Shown piece after piece: positions 52,826 through 64,000 of a DNA stretch of 64,000 nucleotides. Location: assembly GCF_021366795.1 (NCBI RefSeq), contig NZ_JAHCPS010000004.1, positions 62,001-126,000 of the forward strand, read 5' to 3'. Source of the stretch: Macrococcoides caseolyticum. Its GTDB lineage: Bacteria; Bacillota; Bacilli; Staphylococcales; Staphylococcaceae. Below the pieces are notes generated by a model that was not told the origin of the DNA, did not search any database, and saw only the letters and a list, made by a program, of their open reading frames with translations. Both the position numbers and the translations under genes were made by a program. The stretch's first letter is position 1. The number at the start of each line of letters is the position of its first letter.

Positions 52826-54901
52826 ATGAACACAGCATATATTGATGATTTTAATTGCATCACATTACTATACGATAAAGTTGATACGCCCAAAGACCAC
52901 TTTAATGCAATTCAACTTGTCAGCAATAAATATATACACGATTTAGATTTAGTTGACATTCTTCATACGAGCGATCAGTCGTATTATAAATTTAAAACAG
53001 ATCGTCCAATAGAAATATCAGATAAATATTTTATTCATATTGGTCAAAAAAAATTACCTGTTTATTTAGGGACGATAACGCAAACGGATGCATTTGAGCA
53101 AAAATTTGATGGCAAAAATCATGAATATGGTGCAGTTGTAAAAGATAATCGCACAACATTTACCGTCTGGTCACCTGTTGCAAAAGTCATCAAGCTCAAC
53201 ATTAATGATAAAATTCATACGATGGAGAAATTACCAGATGGTGCACATACAATCACCTTATATGGCAATTATCATCTTCAAAATTATCACTATGATGCCT
53301 ATATCAATCATCAGTGGGTTCAAGTCAATGACCCCTATTCAAAAGGACTAACATTAAACGGCACTGAATCTGTAGTGATTGATTTTAATAAAACAAATGT
53401 TGAAGGATTTAGTGATACAAAACGCCCTGAAATCATGCAAAAAGATGCGCTCATTTATGAAGTGCATGTCAGAGATATTTCGATGCATCCCAATAGTGGT
53501 GTCTCACCTGAGAAAAAAGGCAAATTACTCGGATTAATTGAACAACAAACGACCACACAAACGGGTGAATCAACAGGCTTTGATTATATTACTCAGCTTG
53601 GCGTAACACATGTTGAATTATTACCTATCAATGACTTTGCCCGTGTTGATGATATCGAATTTAAAAAAGCTTACAACTGGGGATATGATCCAGAATATTT
53701 TCAGACCATCGATGGCAGTTATTCAACAAAGCCCCATCTTGCGCATTATCGAATAATAGAACTAAAACAAGTCATTCAAGCTTTTCACGAAAAAGGCATG
53801 GGGGTCATTTTAGACGTAGTATTTAACCATGTCTACCATATGCCCTCTTCTACCTTTGAAAAATTAGTACCTGGATATTACTTCAGATATCACGGTGGTG
53901 GCCGCTTAAGCAATGGTACAGGTGTGGGGAATGATATGAAGACTGAACGTATTATGATGCGTAAATTCTTAGTCGATACAATCAAATACTTTGTGAATGA
54001 ATTTAAGATTGATGGATTCCGCTTTGACTTAATGGGAACGATTGATATTGAAACCATGCAGCAAATCAAATCTTTTGTCCTTTCAGAAAATCCAAATGCA
54101 TTCTTACTTGGTGAAGGCTGGGATTTAGCAACGGCCTTACCTAAATCACAAAAAACAACGCATGAGAATGCCTATTTAATACCCGAAATACACTTCTTTA
54201 ATGATTATTTTAGAGATACTTTAAAAGGAAATAATTTTCACTTGAAAGACAGAGGATATTTTAATGGCGGTGGTAAATACTATGAACGCATGTATAACTT
54301 GTTTGTTGCAAGAAAAGGTGAATTACCAATATCACAAACTGTCAATTATGTTGAAGTACATGATAACCATACTTTATTTGACCGTATTAATTTCACAAGC
54401 AGTAAATCATTAGAGGATAAACATAAAATTCATCAGATGTCGACTATATTTACACTCCTTTCGCTCGGCACACCTTTTTTACATGCCGGACAGGAATTCT
54501 ATAGAACAAAGTATGGTCATGGGAATACGTATAACTTAAGTGACTTTATTAATCGTATCGACTGGAACCGTCGTATCAAATACCAACATCACATTGATAA
54601 GATAAAAAAGGCGATTAAAATACGTAATGACCATCGTATATTCAGAACAAAAAATCTGCAAAAAATAAAAACGCGTATACGTCCGATAGAATTGGAACAC
54701 CCACTAATCGGTATATTATTATTTGATACAAAATATGAAATAATACTGCTGTTTAATCCGACGTCATTACATCATATTGTCAATTTACCTCGACAAGGTG
54801 AATTTGAAGTGATTTTATCTAATCAGGAAGAAGGTCAGCATATTCGTGATTTTTATGATTTAAGTCCTTTTGAATATGTTGTCTTAAAAAAGAAATTATA
54901 A
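52826..54901 (+). CDS. pulA: Type I pullulanase (glycogen debranching)
   Basis: A 691-residue GH13 enzyme cleaving alpha-1,6 bonds. It has an N-terminal beta domain, a CBM48 (~110-195, TTFTVWSPVAKV), the type I pullulanase signature YNWGYDP, nucleophile Asp in DGFRFDLMG, acid Glu in LLGEGWD, and VEVHDNHTLFDR. No signal peptide, so it acts in the cytoplasm, presumably on limit glycogen left by GlgP. It is divergent from glgB and 81 nt before pgcA. Confidence 0.94.
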   Translation: MNTAYIDDFNCITLLYDKVDTPKDHFNAIQLVSNKYIHDLDLVDILHTSDQSYYKFKTDRPIEISDKYFIHIGQKKLPVYLGTITQTDAFEQKFDGKNHEYGAVVKDNRTTFTVWSPVAKVIKLNINDKIHTMEKLPDGAHTITLYGNYHLQNYHYDAYINHQWVQVNDPYSKGLTLNGTESVVIDFNKTNVEGFSDTKRPEIMQKDALIYEVHVRDISMHPNSGVSPEKKGKLLGLIEQQTTTQTGESTGFDYITQLGVTHVELLPINDFARVDDIEFKKAYNWGYDPEYFQTIDGSYSTKPHLAHYRIIELKQVIQAFHEKGMGVILDVVFNHVYHMPSSTFEKLVPGYYFRYHGGGRLSNGTGVGNDMKTERIMMRKFLVDTIKYFVNEFKIDGFRFDLMGTIDIETMQQIKSFVLSENPNAFLLGEGWDLATALPKSQKTTHENAYLIPEIHFFNDYFRDTLKGNNFHLKDRGYFNGGGKYYERMYNLFVARKGELPISQTVNYVEVHDNHTLFDRINFTSSKSLEDKHKIHQMSTIFTLLSLGTPFLHAGQEFYRTKYGHGNTYNLSDFINRIDWNRRIKYQHHIDKIKKAIKIRNDHRIFRTKNLQKIKTRIRPIELEHPLIGILLFDTKYEIILLFNPTSLHHIVNLPRQGEFEVILSNQEEGQHIRDFYDLSPFEYVVLKKKL

Positions 54902-54982
54902 TGTGAAATTAGCGTTATTAATTGTAAACGGCTACAAATACGTGGTTTAATAATAGAGATAAAGTAGAAGGAGATGGAATAC

Positions 54983-56629
54983 ATGTCAGAACGTGCGTTA
55001 TGGGAATCAAATATTGCAAACAGTTTAATTACTCAAGAAGTCTATGACAGTACAAGTGAAGCATTAAAAGAAGATGGTTACGTTGGTACACTTGCCTTTG
55101 GTACAGCAGGTATACGTGGGAAGATTGGCCTTGGTGCTAATCGCTTAAATAAATATACAGTCCAAAAAGTCGCAACAGGCCTCGCAAAATACTTAACTGA
55201 ATTAAAACAGAACCCAACCGTGGTAATCGCATATGATACACGTCACTTCTCACCTGAATTTTGTGATGTTATTGCACAGGTACTAGGTAGTTATGGTGTA
55301 AAAACGTATATCTTTGATCGCTATCATACGACGCCAGAATTATCATTTAGTGTAAGACATTTAAAAACTGATGCAGGTGTCATGATTACAGCAAGTCATA
55401 ATCCACCAGAATATAATGGTATTAAGATTTATGGTCCAGACGGTGGACAAGTCGCTTTAGAAGCAGCCGCAAAAGTGAGTCAATTTATAGATGAGATTGA
55501 TGATGTTTTTAATTTACAAACCGCTGATAAACAGACATTGATTGAACAAGGACTGATTGAATACGTTGACACATCGGTTATTGAAGCATATCAACAAGAA
55601 GTATTCAAGTTAGTTGGTGACGTACCAGCATCCGACTTAAGTGTTGTATTTACAAGTCTGCATGGAACAAGTGTACCGATTGTCCCAGAAATATTAACTG
55701 CTCTAAACTTTACAAATTATGAAATTGTTGAAGAGCAAGCCATTCCGGATGCGAACTTCTCATCTGTAAAATCAGCCAACCCTGAAGACCATGATGCCTT
55801 TGACAAAGCATGTCTATATGCAGAAAAAAGTAATGCTGATTTATTAATCGCAACCGATCCTGATGCGGATAGAATGGGTGTTGTTGCATATGTTGACGGT
55901 AAGTTCCATTACTTTAATGGGAACCAGATTGGTGCACTTTTACTCAACTATCGTATTCAATCGACAAGTGATTTAATAAACCGCGCAGCAGTTAAATCAA
56001 TCGTGACAAGTGAACTTGGCAAAGTGATTGCTGAAAAGAACAATGTTAAAATGTTTGATGTATTAACAGGATTTAAATTTATCGCAGAAAAAATCGCATC
56101 ATTTGAAGAAACGAATGACTACAATTATATCTTTGGTTATGAAGAAAGCTATGGCTATATGGCTGGCCCATTTGTACGTGATAAAGATGCAGTCCAAATT
56201 GTGCCACTGCTGATTAAATATGCTAGTGAACTTAAAAATGAAGGTAAGACGATTGTTGATGCGATGAATGAAATTTACGATCAATATGGTAAATACCAAG
56301 AAAAGCTATTTTCACATACCTTTGAAGGACAAGCTGGAAAAGCTAAAATAGATGCAATCATGGCAGAACACCGTGAAAAATCTCCATCATCATTTGCTGG
56401 TTTTAAAGTCAAACGTGTTGATGATTATCTTGAACAAACAAGTACGACGGATAATCGCGTCACTCAAATTGATTTACCTAAAGCAAATGTCCTTAAGTTC
56501 TTCTTTGATGAGGGATGGATTGCATTACGCCCTTCAGGCACAGAACCAAAAATTAAGTTATATGTCTCTATGATTACTGAAGATATTGATACAATTGCAG
56601 AACAAATCAACGCAGAAATTTTTAAATAA
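54983..56629 (+). CDS. pgcA: Alpha-phosphoglucomutase
   Basis: A 548-residue phosphohexomutase interconverting glucose-1-phosphate and glucose-6-phosphate, linking glycogen and glycolysis and feeding UDP-glucose synthesis. The phosphoserine loop TASHNPPEYNG, metal loop TDPDADRMG, sugar loop GYEESYGYM and phosphate loop RPSGTEPKIK are all visible. The start at 54983 has AAGGAG 9 nt upstream; the frame could begin 3 codons earlier. Confidence 0.94.
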   Translation: MSERALWESNIANSLITQEVYDSTSEALKEDGYVGTLAFGTAGIRGKIGLGANRLNKYTVQKVATGLAKYLTELKQNPTVVIAYDTRHFSPEFCDVIAQVLGSYGVKTYIFDRYHTTPELSFSVRHLKTDAGVMITASHNPPEYNGIKIYGPDGGQVALEAAAKVSQFIDEIDDVFNLQTADKQTLIEQGLIEYVDTSVIEAYQQEVFKLVGDVPASDLSVVFTSLHGTSVPIVPEILTALNFTNYEIVEEQAIPDANFSSVKSANPEDHDAFDKACLYAEKSNADLLIATDPDADRMGVVAYVDGKFHYFNGNQIGALLLNYRIQSTSDLINRAAVKSIVTSELGKVIAEKNNVKMFDVLTGFKFIAEKIASFEETNDYNYIFGYEESYGYMAGPFVRDKDAVQIVPLLIKYASELKNEGKTIVDAMNEIYDQYGKYQEKLFSHTFEGQAGKAKIDAIMAEHREKSPSSFAGFKVKRVDDYLEQTSTTDNRVTQIDLPKANVLKFFFDEGWIALRPSGTEPKIKLYVSMITEDIDTIAEQINAEIFK

Positions 56630-56657
56630 AATTGAATTAAAAAAGTGATAACACAAC

Positions 56658-56693
56658 ACCCCCACATGATGTTCAATTACTTCGTGTGGGGGT
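56658..56693 (+). terminator. Hairpin after pgcA
   Basis: ACCCCCACA / TGTGGGGGT, 18-nt loop, weak T run. It overlaps the end of the convergent membrane-protein gene. Confidence 0.55.
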
Positions 56694-57423
56694 CTATTAT
56701 ATTATTTAGTTGAAAGTAATTGAGCCAGTCAATATCTTTAGAAATAAAAATATACATCACCATTATCACAATAAAAGTGATATGCAGTGGAAATACATCG
56801 ATTTCAGTATGATTCAATTCACGATACGTTACAAAAAGCTTGAATGGAATCGTCATCATAATCAAAAAACGTAGCATATAAAATACGATCACTGTATCTG
56901 GTAAGCATAAAATGGCGATAAATTCTAATATCACAAAGACATTGTAAATTGTGTAATAGCTAATACTATCTACAAATACTTTATAGAAGTTATTTGTTCT
57001 ATTCAGTGCAACCATCTGTATCAAATATGTAAAGAAGATTGAAATGAGCGTAAACACTACACCACTGACCATAAACTGTACACCGTAATGAACATCTTTC
57101 TGGCTAGAATGCATCACACCCAGTAAAAAGATAAGTAATGCATATACTAAAAAGTTGGTTAGTGCAAAATAGAAATATTTACTACTGGATGGGAGTTCTA
57201 TAATTTTATTCGGCATGACAATCGTACGATAGACATAATTAAAGAAAGAATCGATATGATAATCAAACTCTTTAATAGGTTTTTTAACTTGAGCAATTAA
57301 CTTATTCTTAGTAAATTTCTCTTTTTCTCGTACTTCTGTATCTATCTTTTTCTTTTCAGTAATCGGTGTTTGATGTTTAATAAATTTATTGATATGTCCC
57401 CATTTATCCTGCAAAATCTTCAC
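56677..57423 (-). CDS. Membrane protein, unknown
   Basis: A 248-residue protein with a basic N-terminal third (~1-60, rich in Lys/Glu, no helix) and about five to six membrane helices between residues 85 and 235. It resembles poorly characterised staphylococcal membrane proteins of the Yip1/DUF1129-like kind but I cannot assign it. It is downstream of pyrE on the same strand but behind a strong terminator. AGGTG lies ~8 nt before the ATG. Confidence 0.65.
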   Translation of the reverse strand: MKILQDKWGHINKFIKHQTPITEKKKIDTEVREKEKFTKNKLIAQVKKPIKEFDYHIDSFFNYVYRTIVMPNKIIELPSSSKYFYFALTNFLVYALLIFLLGVMHSSQKDVHYGVQFMVSGVVFTLISIFFTYLIQMVALNRTNNFYKVFVDSISYYTIYNVFVILEFIAILCLPDTVIVFYMLRFLIMMTIPFKLFVTYRELNHTEIDVFPLHITFIVIMVMYIFISKDIDWLNYFQLNNIIDPHTK

Positions 57424-57427
57424 CTCA

Positions 57428-57468
57428 TAAAAAAGCTATATAATGTAAGTATACATTATATAGCTTTA
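57428..57468 (-). terminator. Terminator of the pyrimidine operon
   Basis: Perfect 15-bp stem AAAGCTATATAATGT / ACATTATATAGCTTT and TTTTTT on the minus strand, right after pyrE. Confidence 0.92.
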
Positions 57469-57475
57469 TTTATCA

Positions 57476-58087
57476 TTATAACGCATCACGCCATGCGATA
57501 AGTCCATCAATGTCGGATGCTTCAATTTTATTCATATCTTTTGCGACTTCAATTAAAGTATCAAAATCACTTAATGTATAATATGGGTACCCACTTTCAG
57601 CTAAACGCGCTTTACCTTTAGTTAATTGATAACTAAAAATCGCAACAATCCCCAATACTTCTGCACCATGTGCCTTAAGTGCATCTGCTGCCTCAATAGC
57701 CGATCCCCCTGTTGAGATTAAATCTTCAACCACAACGACTTTTTGTCCCGGCTCAACTTTACCTTCAATTTGATTCCCTTTGCCGTGTTTCTTATTTGAT
57801 GAACGCACGTAACTCATTGGTAAATTCATCTTTTGAGAAACAAATGCTGCATGTGGAATCCCTGCTGTTGCAGTGCCTGCTAAGACATCTACATCTTTAA
57901 AGTGTGTTTCAATCAATGTTTTTAATCCTTCTGCAATTTCATCACGGACCGTCGGATAGCTCATTGTTAAACGGTTATCACAATATATTGGGCTTTTAAT
58001 CCCTGAAGACCAAGTAAACATATCATGGGGTCTTAAAGATACCGCTTCTATTTTTAATAATGACTGTGCAATTTTTTTATTTAACAT
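57476..58087 (-). CDS. pyrE: Orotate phosphoribosyltransferase
   Basis: A 203-residue enzyme joining orotate and PRPP to OMP. The PRPP motif [14 protein letters not shown] is clear, with the flexible loop [15 protein letters not shown]. Its ATG lies inside the pyrF end (11-nt overlap). Last gene of the pyr operon, followed by a strong terminator. Confidence 0.96.
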   Translation of the reverse strand: MLNKKIAQSLLKIEAVSLRPHDMFTWSSGIKSPIYCDNRLTMSYPTVRDEIAEGLKTLIETHFKDVDVLAGTATAGIPHAAFVSQKMNLPMSYVRSSNKKHGKGNQIEGKVEPGQKVVVVEDLISTGGSAIEAADALKAHGAEVLGIVAIFSYQLTKGKARLAESGYPYYTLSDFDTLIEVAKDMNKIEASDIDGLIAWRDAL

Positions 58088-58778
58088 GATTTTCCCACGC
58101 TTTCTTTATTTGATAATATTTCTCGACAGGGTTATTGTCTTGTGTAATAGAACGGCCCACTACAATGTGTGTTGACCCATTTTCCTTAGCGAATTCAGGC
58201 GTTGCAACGCGTACTTGATCCCCTACAGCATCCGTTAACGTTCTAATACCTGGTGTTACCTTTAAGAAATCTTCACCAAGCGCATCTCGCAGCATGCTAC
58301 TTTCATTTGCTGAACATACTACACCATCGAGTCCGGCATCTCGCGTTAACGTCGCGTAATGCAGGATACATTCATCCATTGTAAGTGGGATACGTTGTTC
58401 TGACTGCATGATTGCTTCAGAGGTGCTTGTTAATTGTGTCACAGCGATCAGTTTTGCTTCACTCCCTGCATCACGTAATCCAAGCATCGCTTCATGCATC
58501 ATTTTTTTTCCGCCAGCAGCATGCACATTGACCATTTGAATGTCCAGTTTACCAAGCCCAAACATAGCTTGACGGACTGTATTTGGAATGTCATATAACT
58601 TTAAATCTAAAAATATTTCATGACCTTGACTACGAATAACTTTCACAATTTCGGGACCATTTTGCATAAATAGTTCCATACCAATTTTTACAAATAGCGG
58701 TTCTTCAAAGGGTTTTAAAAATGCATTGACTTCTTCCATGTTTTTAAAATCTAAAGCAATAATCGGTTGATGAAACAT
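58077..58778 (-). CDS. pyrF: Orotidine 5'-phosphate decarboxylase
   Basis: A 233-residue TIM-barrel enzyme converting OMP to UMP. Catalytic Asp-Lys-Asp network is in [13 protein letters not shown], with the phosphate site VGRSIT near the C-terminus. Its ATG abuts the pyrD stop (TAAATG); the ribosome-binding site lies in the last pyrD codons. Confidence 0.96.
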   Translation of the reverse strand: MFHQPIIALDFKNMEEVNAFLKPFEEPLFVKIGMELFMQNGPEIVKVIRSQGHEIFLDLKLYDIPNTVRQAMFGLGKLDIQMVNVHAAGGKKMMHEAMLGLRDAGSEAKLIAVTQLTSTSEAIMQSEQRIPLTMDECILHYATLTRDAGLDGVVCSANESSMLRDALGEDFLKVTPGIRTLTDAVGDQVRVATPEFAKENGSTHIVVGRSITQDNNPVEKYYQIKKAWENHVK

Positions 58779-60460
<1,682 letters not shown>

Positions 60461-60472
60461 CGTGATCTCCTC

Positions 60473-63400
60473 CTACATTTGATTCATATTAAATGTCATA
60501 CTTTCAATAACTTCTATAAGTGCGCGTGCAGTGTCAAGTGATGTTAAACATGGCACACCATTATCAACTGAATCACGACGAATCTGGAAACCGTCGCGTT
60601 CTGTTTGTTTACCATTTGTCATTGTGTTAATGACAATTTGAACGTGACCATTTTGAATGACATCTAATAAACTAAATTCCGTACCGATTTTGCTAACTTC
60701 TACAACTGGAATATTATTATCTTTTAATAACTTTGCCGTTCCGCTTGTTGCCATAATACGATAACCAATTTCATGTAAGCGACGCGCTAAACCTAATGCT
60801 TCCTGTTTATCTTTATCTGCTACTGTAATTAAAGCAGTGCCGTGATCTTTAACTTGTAAGCCGCTCGCAACCAAGCCTTTATATAATGCTTTTTCTAATG
60901 TTTTATCTTTACCCATAACTTCACCAGTTGACTTCATTTCTGGTCCTAAAGTGATATCCACATTTTTAAGTTTTGAGAAACTAAATACCGGTGCTTTTAC
61001 GAATACGCCTTCTTTAAATGGGACTAAACCTTCTTTGTACCCTTTATCTCGTAATGATTCACCTAAAATACCTTTCATCGCAATATTCGCCATTGGTACG
61101 TCAGTAATCTTACTTAAGAATGGTACTGTACGAGAAGCACGTGGATTCACTTCTAAAACATAAACTTCTTCATCAGCAATCACAAATTGAATGTTCAGTA
61201 ATCCTACTATTTCTAAGCCGTGTGCTAAACGCGTCGTATAATCAACTAATGTGTCAATTTGTTTTTGTGATAATGTTTGTGGTGGATATACGGCAATTGA
61301 GTCACCTGAGTGGACACCTGCACGCTCAATATGTTCCATAATGCCTGGAATGACAACCGTCTCACCATCACAGATTGCATCGACTTCAATTTCTTTTCCT
61401 GTTAAATAACGGTCGATTAACACTGGGTGTTCAGGGCTTGCTTTTACTGCACGGTTCATATAGTCGACAAGCTCAGATTCGTTATATACGATTTCCATGG
61501 CACGACCACCAAGAACGTATGACGGGCGCACAAGTACTGGATAACCGATAAAGTTTGCATTATTTACTGCTTCTTCTACAGATGTTGCAGTCTTCCCTAA
61601 TGGCTGTGGAATTTCTATTCTTTGCATTAATGCTTCAAATTCTTTACGGTCTTCAGCACGATCTAAATTCTCTAACGTTGTCCCTAATACTTTGACACCA
61701 TATTTTGTTAATTTCTCTGCTAAGTTAATTGCTGTTTGTCCACCGAACTGAACGACAACACCTTCAGGTTGCTCTAAGTTAATGATGTTCATCACATCTT
61801 CTTCAGTTAATGGCTCAAAATATAATTTATCTGAAATTGAGAAATCCGTTGAAACCGTTTCAGGGTTATTATTAATAATGATTGCCTCGTAACCCATTTC
61901 ACGGATTGCCCAAACTGCATGTACAGTTGCATAATCGAACTCAACACCTTGACCGATGCGAATCGGTCCTGATCCTAATACGATGACTTTCTTTTTATCA
62001 CTCACAATAGATTCATTTTCAGATTCATATGTGCCATAGAAGTAAGGCGTATTAGATTCAAATTCTGACGCACACGTGTCTACCATTTTGAAGACTGGAT
62101 TAATATTGTTGGCCTGGCGTAAATCATATACTTTACGCTCTGTCATATTCCAGCGATGTGCAATAACACGATCACTGAAGCCATATTTTTTCGCCCATTC
62201 TAAACGATCGATATCACCGACATGTTCTTTTAACTCATGCTCGATATCAATGATATGCTGGAACTTATTTAAGAAGAAGTAGTCAATCTTAGTCCATTCA
62301 TGAATATCATCTAAAGACACGCCGCGACGAATCGCTTCACCGATAAAGAATAAACGTTCATCATCTTGTTCTTTGATACGTTTTTCAATGAAATCAAGTT
62401 CGAAGTTTTCACCATTTGGTAAACCTAAGTGATGTACCCCGTATTCTAATGAACGAATGGCTTTAAGTAATGACTCTTCATACGTACGTCCAATAGCCAT
62501 AACTTCTCCAGTTGCTTTCATTTGTGTACCGAGTACACGTTCACCTTTTTCAAATTTATCAAATGGGAAACGTGGGATTTTAGATACAACATAGTCAAGC
62601 GCCGGTTCAAATGCTGCATAGCTTGTTCCTGTAACAGGGTTTAACATTTCATCTAACGTTAAACCGACGGCGATTTTTGCTGCTAGTTTTGCAATTGGAT
62701 AACCTGTTGCTTTTGATGCGAGTGCTGATGAACGCGATACACGTGGGTTGACTTCGATAATATAGTAATTAAATGAATGTGGGTCTAATGCTAACTGCAC
62801 GTTACATCCACCTTCGATTTTTAAAGCACGGATAATGCGTAACGAAACATCACGCAACATATGGTATTCTTTATCACTTAATGTTTGTGACGGGGCAACA
62901 ACGATTGAATCTCCAGTGTGAATTCCGACTGGGTCAATATTCTCCATATTGCATACAACGATGGCATTGTCATTAGAGTCACGCATTACTTCGTACTCAA
63001 TTTCTTTGTAGCCTGCGATCGATTTTTCAATTAAACATTGCGTAACAGGTGAATATTTTAAACCGTTCGTCACGATTTCAATCAGTTCTGCTTCATCATG
63101 ACAAATACCACCACCAGTACCACCCATCGTAAATGCAGGGCGGACAATGACCGGGTAACCGATTTCTGTAGCGAAATTAACCGCTTGCTCTACTGTATTG
63201 ACAATATCACTTTCAGGTACTGGCACATCTAATTCATACATTAAACTTCTAAATAAGTCTCTATCTTCTGCCTGGTTAATTGAAGATAGCTCTGTTCCTA
63301 AAAGTTTTACGTTGTTCTCTTTTAAGATGCCCGCTTCTTCTAATTGTACCGCCATATTTAATCCTGTTTGTCCACCTAAAGTAGGAAGCAGCGCATCCGG

Positions 63401-63646
63401 TTGTTCTTTACGAATAATACGTGCGAGGAAATCGAGTGTTAATGGTTCGATATATACTTTATCTGCAATTTCTGTATCCGTCATAATCGTAGCAGGGTTT
63501 GAATTGACAAGAATAACTTTATAACCCTCTTCTTTTAAGGCAAGACATGCTTGTGTGCCGGCATAATCAAATTCTGCTGCTTGTCCGATAATGATTGGAC
63601 CTGATCCGATTACAAGTATTGTTTTGATATCCGTACGTTTTGGCAT
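60473..63646 (-). CDS. carB: Carbamoyl-phosphate synthase large subunit
   Basis: A 1057-residue enzyme with two homologous ATP-grasp halves ([19 protein letters not shown] and [20 protein letters not shown]), an oligomerisation domain, and a C-terminal MGS-like regulatory domain (~930-1057). It makes carbamoyl phosphate for pyrimidines and arginine. I start at 63646 (MPKRTDI); the ATG overlaps the carA stop by one base (TAATG). Confidence 0.96.
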   Translation of the reverse strand: MPKRTDIKTILVIGSGPIIIGQAAEFDYAGTQACLALKEEGYKVILVNSNPATIMTDTEIADKVYIEPLTLDFLARIIRKEQPDALLPTLGGQTGLNMAVQLEEAGILKENNVKLLGTELSSINQAEDRDLFRSLMYELDVPVPESDIVNTVEQAVNFATEIGYPVIVRPAFTMGGTGGGICHDEAELIEIVTNGLKYSPVTQCLIEKSIAGYKEIEYEVMRDSNDNAIVVCNMENIDPVGIHTGDSIVVAPSQTLSDKEYHMLRDVSLRIIRALKIEGGCNVQLALDPHSFNYYIIEVNPRVSRSSALASKATGYPIAKLAAKIAVGLTLDEMLNPVTGTSYAAFEPALDYVVSKIPRFPFDKFEKGERVLGTQMKATGEVMAIGRTYEESLLKAIRSLEYGVHHLGLPNGENFELDFIEKRIKEQDDERLFFIGEAIRRGVSLDDIHEWTKIDYFFLNKFQHIIDIEHELKEHVGDIDRLEWAKKYGFSDRVIAHRWNMTERKVYDLRQANNINPVFKMVDTCASEFESNTPYFYGTYESENESIVSDKKKVIVLGSGPIRIGQGVEFDYATVHAVWAIREMGYEAIIINNNPETVSTDFSISDKLYFEPLTEEDVMNIINLEQPEGVVVQFGGQTAINLAEKLTKYGVKVLGTTLENLDRAEDRKEFEALMQRIEIPQPLGKTATSVEEAVNNANFIGYPVLVRPSYVLGGRAMEIVYNESELVDYMNRAVKASPEHPVLIDRYLTGKEIEVDAICDGETVVIPGIMEHIERAGVHSGDSIAVYPPQTLSQKQIDTLVDYTTRLAHGLEIVGLLNIQFVIADEEVYVLEVNPRASRTVPFLSKITDVPMANIAMKGILGESLRDKGYKEGLVPFKEGVFVKAPVFSFSKLKNVDITLGPEMKSTGEVMGKDKTLEKALYKGLVASGLQVKDHGTALITVADKDKQEALGLARRLHEIGYRIMATSGTAKLLKDNNIPVVEVSKIGTEFSLLDVIQNGHVQIVINTMTNGKQTERDGFQIRRDSVDNGVPCLTSLDTARALIEVIESMTFNMNQM

Positions 63647-64000
63647 TATTTCGCACACTCCTTAAAATTTGTCATTAATTCAATAAAGTCATCAAATAAG
63701 TAATTTGGATCATGTGGACCAGGAGACGCTTCCGGATGATACTGTACAGAGAAAGCTGGTAATGTTTTATGTTTAACACCTTCAACTGTACCATCGTTAA
63801 GTGCCACATGCGTAATTTCTAAGTCAGTGTTTGCAATTGAGTCTGCATCCACTGCATAACCATGGTTTTGTGATGTGATTTCAATCTTTCCAGTTGCTAA
63901 GTTTTTAACTGGATGGTTCGCACCGCGGTGACCGAATTTTAATTTAAATGTCGTTGCGCCACACGCTAAGCTAAACAATTGATGTCCCAAACAAATACCA
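63646..64000 (-). CDS. carA: Carbamoyl-phosphate synthase small subunit, partial
   Basis: Only the C-terminal ~117 residues are inside the window; the N-terminus lies beyond the right edge. The class I glutaminase triad is visible: nucleophile Cys in GICLGHQ at the very edge, and His and Glu in [14 protein letters not shown]. It supplies ammonia to CarB. Coupled to carB by a TAATG overlap. Upstream pyr genes and any attenuator are not visible. Confidence 0.95.
   Translation of the reverse strand, partial: GICLGHQLFSLACGATTFKLKFGHRGANHPVKNLATGKIEITSQNHGYAVDADSIANTDLEITHVALNDGTVEGVKHKTLPAFSVQYHPEASPGPHDPNYLFDDFIELMTNFKECAK

Overview
This is a low-GC Firmicutes chromosome segment of the family Staphylococcaceae, most likely a Macrococcus-like species rather than Staphylococcus aureus. 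The evidence is the housekeeping block thiN-rpe-rsgA ... prkC-stp-rlmN-rsmB-fmt-def-priA-coaBC-rpoZ-gmk with rqcH divergent, plus an IsaA-type secreted transglycosylase. Unlike what I recall of S. aureus, it also has a Bacillus-like glgBCDAP glycogen operon, a pyrK-pyrD (type 1B) pyrimidine operon, a Kup potassium transporter and an OleT-like P450. The species assignment is inference. Several gene starts are set here from visible Shine-Dalgarno sites and differ from the longest open frame.

Layout. 1-8.3 kb: thiN (cut by the window edge), rpe, rsgA, an FNT-family channel, kup, a small membrane protein, a rhodanese, and a P450 peroxygenase paired with an S41-protease-like protein. 8.3-20.7 kb: Ser/Thr kinase and phosphatase, tRNA/rRNA modification and formyl-Met processing, replication restart, CoA synthesis, omega subunit and guanylate kinase, all on the minus strand and often overlapping. 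This block is interrupted at 14.9-16.25 kb by a gene-poor stretch with eight 61-bp tandem copies that each fold as a hairpin, followed by two tiny membrane-peptide genes. 20.9-25.5 kb: rqcH, a decapitated LysR gene, an isaA-like gene with a long upstream region and a WalR-type box, an aquaporin remnant and spsB.

25.7-43 kb: an accessory region of small membrane proteins, two MFS exporters, three Nudix hydrolases, a LOG protein, a YfiT/DinB protein, an alpha/beta hydrolase and eight GNAT acetyltransferase loci. Three of the GNAT loci are broken, and other gene scraps lie between genes. It ends with an S66 carboxypeptidase, a TipAS-type MerR regulator with a 19-bp-spacer promoter, and tenA behind a TPP riboswitch with a terminator.

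44.5-56.7 kb: glgP, glgA, glgD, glgC and glgB on the minus strand, and divergently pulA and pgcA. Together these cover glucose-1-phosphate formation, ADP-glucose synthesis, chain elongation, branching, phosphorolysis and debranching. 56.7-64 kb: a membrane protein and the distal pyrimidine operon carA(partial)-carB-pyrK-pyrD-pyrF-pyrE. From recalled S. aureus gene order, in which pyrE lies close to rqcH, about 34 kb (22.5-56.7 kb) looks inserted here.
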